Assembly (NCBI GenBank): GCA_020724415.1
Contig: DYHB01000013.1
Coordinates: 1 to 39,445 of the forward strand
Source: Thiobacillus sp.
GTDB taxonomy: Bacteria > Pseudomonadota > Gammaproteobacteria > Burkholderiales > Thiobacillaceae
DNA length: 39,445 nt
Reading direction: 5' to 3'
Shown here: in pieces, positions 35,488 to 39,445 of the stretch
Layout of the letters: every line of letters starts with the position of its first letter
Position numbering within the stretch: position 1 is the first letter of the stretch
Notes under the pieces: generated by a model
What the model was told of the DNA's origin: nothing
What the model saw: only the letters and a program-made list of their open reading frames with translations
The model's database searches: none
Program-made: the position numbers and the translations under genes

Positions 35488-36432
35488 ATGACCCTGACCG
35501 AACTCAAGTATGTCCTGGCCGTGGCCCGGGAACGCCACTTCGGCCGTGCCGCCGAGGCCTGCTACGTGGCCCAGCCCACCCTCTCCGTCGCCATCAAGAA
35601 GCTGGAAGAGGAACTGGGCGTGATGCTGTTCGAGCGGGGAGGCGGAGGCGAAGTCAGCATCACCCCCGCCGGAGAACGAGTGGTGGAGCAGTCCTCCCGG
35701 ATTTTCGAACTGGTGGACGGCATCAAGGACATGGCCATGGCGGCCAAGGATGAGTTGGCCGGGCCCTTGCGCCTGGGGGTCATCTACACCATCGCCCCCT
35801 ATCTCTTGCCCAGCCTCATACCCGAATTGCACCGTGCGGTTCCCCAGATGCCACTGCTGCTGGAAGAGAACTACACCCGGGTCCTGACCGAAAAGCTGCG
35901 CAAGGGCGAAATCGATGCCATGCTCATCGCCACCCCGGTGGAAGACCCCGGCTTGGTGGCCTTGCCCCTGTATGACGAACCGTTTCTGGTGGCCCTGCCG
36001 GCCGGCCACCCCTGGCGCAAGCGCAAAAGCGTCAAGAACGCTGATCTGGACAGTGAAAACATGTTGCTGCTGGGCAGCGGCCATTGTTTCCGGGACCAGG
36101 TACTGCAAGCCTGTCCGGCCCTGAACCGCACGGCCAGCGGAGGCCTGGCCAAGACCCTGGAAAGCTCGTCCCTGGAAACCATACGCCACATGGTGGCCAG
36201 CGGCGTGGGCATCACGGTGCTGCCCTGCACGGCCACGCGGATGAACAACATCGGGGATGATCTGCTGTCCTTGCGCCCGTTCGCGGACAAGCCGCCCTAC
36301 AGAACGGTATCCATCGCCTGGCGCAAGAGCTTTCCGCGCCCCCAGGCTATCGAGGCGGTTCGCCAGGGGGTGTTGGGCTCAGAACTGGGGTGCGTCCACA
36401 AATTCATGCCGGGCCAGCGCACCCCCGGCTGA
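35488..36432 (+). CDS. oxyR: Peroxide-sensing LysR-type regulator OxyR
   Basis: A 314-residue LysR-family activator. The N-terminal helix-turn-helix (HFGRAAEACYVAQPTLSVAIKKLEEELGV) is typical. The effector domain has the peroxide switch: C200 in GSGHC and C209, nine residues apart, as C199 and C208 in E. coli OxyR, with the intervening FRDQVLQA conserved. TLESSSLETIRHMVASGVGITVLP is the OxyR C-terminal core. Peroxide forms the disulfide and turns on antioxidant genes. It starts 14 bases after the DUF3501 stop, so it is likely co-transcribed from the rubrerythrin promoter, which holds an OxyR-type array; this would be positive autoregulation (inference). Confidence 0.95.
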   Translation: MTLTELKYVLAVARERHFGRAAEACYVAQPTLSVAIKKLEEELGVMLFERGGGGEVSITPAGERVVEQSSRIFELVDGIKDMAMAAKDELAGPLRLGVIYTIAPYLLPSLIPELHRAVPQMPLLLEENYTRVLTEKLRKGEIDAMLIATPVEDPGLVALPLYDEPFLVALPAGHPWRKRKSVKNADLDSENMLLLGSGHCFRDQVLQACPALNRTASGGLAKTLESSSLETIRHMVASGVGITVLPCTATRMNNIGDDLLSLRPFADKPPYRTVSIAWRKSFPRPQAIEAVRQGVLGSELGCVHKFMPGQRTPG

Positions 36433-36439
36433 GCCGGAC

Positions 36440-36970
36440 TTATTCCAGGCCGGTGGAAGGCAGGATGCGCCGGGCGCCATCAAAGCGCCTGGCCCAGTAG
36501 CCATCCTTGAGGTTGGATACGGTCACACTACCCGTCCGGGAACTGGCGGCATGCACGAATTGGTTGTTGCCGGTATAGATGCCCACATGGGAAAAGGACT
36601 TGCGCATGGTGTTGAAAAACACCAAGTCCCCGGGCTTCAGGTTTTCCGGTGCCACCTCGTCGCCCCGGGTGCTGATCTGGCGGGCGCTGCGGGGCAGTTC
36701 GATGTCTGCCGTCTGCTTGTACACATGGCGAACATAACCGCTGCAATCCACCCCGGTTTCTGGATCTTCGCCGCCAAACTTGTAGGGTGCACCAATCAGG
36801 TCCAGGGCATAACTGAGCAGGGGTTCGGCCGCATTTATCAGAGATTCGCGCAGGCTGTTTTCGTCAGCACGCACGGGCAGGGCGGTGCCGGTCAATGCCA
36901 GCGCAATGGCCAAGCCCACAAGTGATGATCGAGATGGCAAGATCCATGGCACGAGAAACGGCACTAACAT
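36440..36970 (-). CDS. NlpC/P60-family cell-wall hydrolase
   Basis: A 176-residue exported endopeptidase-like protein. A hydrophobic N-terminal signal (SLVGLAIALALTGTALPVRA) is followed by a C40 peptidase domain. Catalytic residues are C76 in DCSGYV, H128 in FSHVGIY and H140 in FVHAAS. IGAPYKFGGEDPETG and KPGDLVFFNT are family signatures. It should cleave peptide stems of peptidoglycan in the periplasm. GGAG is two bases before the ATG, a short spacing. It is convergent with oxyR (only 7 bases between stop codons) and divergent from the helical protein downstream, so it is probably a single-gene unit. Confidence 0.92.
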   Translation of the reverse strand: MLVPFLVPWILPSRSSLVGLAIALALTGTALPVRADENSLRESLINAAEPLLSYALDLIGAPYKFGGEDPETGVDCSGYVRHVYKQTADIELPRSARQISTRGDEVAPENLKPGDLVFFNTMRKSFSHVGIYTGNNQFVHAASSRTGSVTVSNLKDGYWARRFDGARRILPSTGLE

Positions 36971-37141
36971 GTCTCCATATTTGATTGATTTTTCACGGCA
37001 TTAAGCCAGCTTGTCCCGGATTTGTCTACAGGGCGCACAGACGGGCTCCATATTTTCTCCGGGCCTGGGCCCAGGTCCGGAACTTCTGGCAGTCTGCGCT
37101 ACTATTGGAATATGCAAGGCACTCAAAGAAGGAGCATGACC

Positions 37142-37774
37142 ATGACCGACCAGAACGATGTACGCATTCCTGTCAGCGAAGCGGCCAGTGACGGAGGCGA
37201 CCTCCGGGAGCGGGTGCGCCGCATCGTGGTGGATGCCCTGTTGAGGCGGGAAACGGATCCGGCCGCCATCAAGTCCGTGATGCGGGATACGGTGGAAGGC
37301 CTGGGCGATGGCCTCGGGCCCCAGGCAGCCCAGGCGGGGGATAGCCTGCGCAGTGACATGCACGGCATGGACGATGCCCTCAGCAAGGCCCTGTTCGCCA
37401 TGAAGCTCGCCATGGATGAGTCCTGGCAGGCGGGACGGCGATTTGCCGAAGAAGACCTGAAGACTGCCTACGATGCCGTCAAGGGGCTGGACGATGACAT
37501 GGTGGCCACCCTCAAGGCCACCGGGGAACGAAGCCAGGGAGTCCTCAAGGACGAATTCGCCCGGGTCTATGAGCATCTCAGCAGATCCGGCACCGATACG
37601 GCGGCCCAGACCCGGTCGGTGCTGGAAGCCCTGACCCGGCAGATGTCCGCCGTGGCAGGGGATTCAGGCAAGGAGGCCGTGCGCAATGCACAGCTGGCGG
37701 GCGAACGGCTGAGCGCGGTGACTTCCGGCATCCTGCGCGGCTTGGCCGACAGCCTGGACAGGAAGGCGGACTGA
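37142..37774 (+). CDS. Helical protein of unknown function
   Basis: A 210-residue soluble protein, almost entirely helical and Ala-, Asp- and Arg-rich, without Cys or a membrane segment. The ATG at 37142 lies seven bases after GGAG, better placed than the ATG at 37136. The N-terminal part (LRERVRRIVVDALLRRETDPAAIKSV) precedes long amphipathic helices with phasin- or apolipoprotein-like character (DMVATLKATGERSQGVLKDEF). It resembles uncharacterised proteobacterial phasin-like families (possibly DUF6781), but I cannot confirm this. It precedes a ubiB-like gene by 124 bases. Confidence 0.6.
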   Translation: MTDQNDVRIPVSEAASDGGDLRERVRRIVVDALLRRETDPAAIKSVMRDTVEGLGDGLGPQAAQAGDSLRSDMHGMDDALSKALFAMKLAMDESWQAGRRFAEEDLKTAYDAVKGLDDDMVATLKATGERSQGVLKDEFARVYEHLSRSGTDTAAQTRSVLEALTRQMSAVAGDSGKEAVRNAQLAGERLSAVTSGILRGLADSLDRKAD

Positions 37775-37777
37775 GCC

Positions 37778-37844
37778 GGCGTGTGCCGGAACACGCCCCG
37801 GGTCGGGGGATGATGCCGCCCGGCTCCGTCGGGCTTGACCCGGG
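37778..37844 (+). other. Adjacent hairpins between helical protein and ubiB-like gene
   Basis: GGCGTGT/ACACGCC (37778-37797) is a perfect 7-bp hairpin four bases after the stop codon. CCCGGGTC (37797-37804) and GACCCGGG (37837-37844) form a longer-range 8-bp stem with an inner GCCCGG..TCGGGC pairing. The first two stems share one base, so they could be alternatives. There is no T-run; a role as terminator or attenuator is possible. Confidence 0.5.
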
Positions 37845-37898
37845 CCCAGACAAACCGGTCTGCGTCCCGGATTCTTTCTTGAATGGAATGCGCGCCTG

Positions 37899-39445
37899 AT
37901 GTTGCGTGAAACCTTCTCCATGGTGCGGGATCTGCCCCGCCTGCACGAGATCGCCTCGGTCCTGATCCATTATGGCTGGGGCGACGTGGTGCGCGTCATC
38001 GGCATCGAAAAACTGCTGGAGAAGGCCGGGCGCCTGCTGCATCGTCAGGCATCGAGCCAGGTGGAACACCTGGAACTGCCGGTGCGCATCCGCCTGGCCC
38101 TGACCGACCTGGGGCCCACCTTCGTGAAGCTTGGCCAAGTGCTGGCCAGCCGGGTGGATGTCTTCCCGCCGTCCTGGATCGCGGAATTCGAGCAACTGCA
38201 CAACCGCGTTCCGCCGGTCCCCTTCGAGACCCTGAAGCCTCAATTGGAGGCCCATTTCCAACGCCCCCTGGAGGCCGTGTTCGACCATTTCGAACCGGAA
38301 GCCTTCGCCGCCGCCTCCATAGCCCAGGTGCATCGGGCCCGCCTGAAGGACGGCACGGCGGTGGTGGTGAAGGTGCGCCGCCCGGGCATCGTGGCCAAGG
38401 TGGAGGCGGATTTGCGCATCCTGCACCATGTGGCCCGGCTGATGGACCTGGAATTGCCGGAGATCCGCCGGTATCGGCCGATCCAGATCGTCAGCCAGTT
38501 GCGCCGTTCCCTCATGAGCGAGCTGGACCTGGTCAGGGAAGCCCGCAATATCGATGTCTTCGCCCGCCACTTCGCCGATGATGCGAATATCCACATCCCC
38601 AAGGTCTATTGGGAATTCTGCGGCGAGACGGTGAATGTCCAGGAGGAACTGGTGGGCATCGCGGGGACCGACATGGAATCGGCCCGGGCGGCCGCCATGG
38701 ACCTCCCCCTGCTGGCGGCCCGGGGCGCGGATGCCGTGCTGAAGATGATCCTGGTCCACGGCCACTATCACGCCGATCCCCATCCGGGCAACGTGATCTA
38801 CCTGCCCGGCAACCGCATCGGCATGCTGGATTTCGGCATGGTGGGGCGCCTGACCGATGTGCGCAGGGCCCAGATCACCGATTTCCTTTCGGCCCTGATC
38901 CGCAAGAACGAGCAGGACATGCTCAACGTGCTCACCCTCTGGGCCGGGGATGCCGACGTGGACGAGGACAAGCTGGCCTATGACCTGTCCGAGATCATGT
39001 TCGCCTACGACGACCTGCCCCTGAAGGAAATCCGTTTCGGGCCCCTGTTGTCGGACCTCACCGCCATCCTGCGGGAAAACAACCTGTCCCTGCCGGCCGA
39101 CCTGACCCTGCTGTTCAAGGCCCTGATCACCCTGGAGGGCCTGGGCCACCAGCTCAATCCGGATTTCCACATGGTGGACCATCTGGAACCCTTCGTGCTC
39201 CAGGTGATTGCCGGGCGCTACGCCCCGGATGCCTTGGTCAAACGGGCCCGGCATGGCATGAAGGAAGTCAGCGATGTCCTGCTGGGCCTGCCCCGGGACC
39301 TGGCCCGCCTGTTCCGCCAGGCCCGGCGCGGCCGCCTGCGCATCGACCTGGACGTGAAGCGGCTGGATCATTTCGGCCAGCAGCTCAACCATGCCGCCAA
39401 CCGCCTGACCATGGGGGTGCTGACGGCAGCCCTGGTCATCGGGTC
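37899..39445 (+). CDS. ubiB: UbiB/ABC1/AarF-family protein kinase-like ATPase, 5' part
   Basis: An atypical kinase-like protein linked to ubiquinone synthesis; the frame is open to the window edge (515 codons visible). Family motifs are present: VKLGQVLASR with the KxGQ motif, the Ala-rich loop AAASIAQVHRA in place of a glycine-rich loop, VVVKVRRPGI with the Lys, YHADPHPGN for the catalytic loop and LDFGMVG for the metal site. The C-terminal transmembrane helices expected in UbiB lie at or beyond the edge (the last visible residues are hydrophobic). The ATG at 37899 is chosen because a slightly earlier ATG (37883) is out of frame; no strong ribosome binding site is seen. It may be a UbiB paralogue, because the usual ubiE-ubiJ neighbours are absent. 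Confidence 0.88.
   Translation, partial: MLRETFSMVRDLPRLHEIASVLIHYGWGDVVRVIGIEKLLEKAGRLLHRQASSQVEHLELPVRIRLALTDLGPTFVKLGQVLASRVDVFPPSWIAEFEQLHNRVPPVPFETLKPQLEAHFQRPLEAVFDHFEPEAFAAASIAQVHRARLKDGTAVVVKVRRPGIVAKVEADLRILHHVARLMDLELPEIRRYRPIQIVSQLRRSLMSELDLVREARNIDVFARHFADDANIHIPKVYWEFCGETVNVQEELVGIAGTDMESARAAAMDLPLLAARGADAVLKMILVHGHYHADPHPGNVIYLPGNRIGMLDFGMVGRLTDVRRAQITDFLSALIRKNEQDMLNVLTLWAGDADVDEDKLAYDLSEIMFAYDDLPLKEIRFGPLLSDLTAILRENNLSLPADLTLLFKALITLEGLGHQLNPDFHMVDHLEPFVLQVIAGRYAPDALVKRARHGMKEVSDVLLGLPRDLARLFRQARRGRLRIDLDVKRLDHFGQQLNHAANRLTMGVLTAALVIG

Overview
The window is a GC-rich, gene-dense piece of a betaproteobacterial chromosome. Rhodocyclales (Azospira/Dechloromonas-like) is my best guess, from the combination of periplasmic c-type cytochromes, a di-heme CcpA peroxidase, rubrerythrin with DUF3501, SlyX and many hybrid kinases and GGDEF proteins. 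This is inference from gene content, since no rRNA or other marker gene is present. I saw no tRNA, rRNA, CRISPR array, insertion sequence or phage gene.

Layout. 1-4000: the 3' end of ahpF, a REP-type repeat array, a two-gene membrane operon on the minus strand (VC0807 family, YqaA/DedA), then a DmeF-type cobalt/nickel exporter overlapping an M14-like putative zinc hydrolase. 4000-10600: an iron-uptake locus behind a Fur-box-like site: tonB, a Fiu-like catecholate receptor, an FMN alpha-hydroxyacid oxidase, piuC/ybiX, exbB and exbD. 10850-17610: a tightly coupled signalling operon of TonB-dependent receptor, YfiR-like periplasmic protein, CHASE8 hybrid kinase with Hpt, and receiver-GGDEF protein. 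It looks like a YfiBNR-type circuit in which the diguanylate cyclase has been moved from the sensor to a response regulator. 17610-19200: a second REP array, bacterioferritin and its ferredoxin Bfd behind a good Fur box.

19240-24350: a small secreted hypothetical protein, SlyX, a soluble PDC-type sensor, and a ModA-like binding protein next to a hybrid kinase. 24570-31680: a four-heme cytochrome lipoprotein, a large perfect inverted repeat, a PhnD-PAS-PAS-GGDEF-EAL-CZB protein, a CarH/LitR-type MerR regulator with a predicted adenosylcobalamin site, TGTACA-type repeated motifs around its promoter, and a small mono-heme cytochrome. 31700-36430: a peroxide-defence cluster. It has ccpA on the minus strand and, divergently, rubrerythrin, an HdrD/GlpC-like iron-sulfur protein, DUF3501 and oxyR. 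The intergenic region holds an FNR-like box and a five-element, nearly 11-bp-phased ATAG/CTAT array that fits OxyR. 36440-39445: an NlpC/P60 hydrolase, a helical protein of unknown function, and the 5' part of a UbiB-family gene.

Three themes run through the window: iron acquisition and storage under Fur, peroxide and microaerobic respiration under OxyR and FNR, and c-di-GMP/phosphorelay signalling fed by periplasmic sensors. The best candidates for under-described systems are the receptor-YfiR-CHASE8 kinase-GGDEF operon and the rubrerythrin-HdrD-like-DUF3501-oxyR operon with its operator array.
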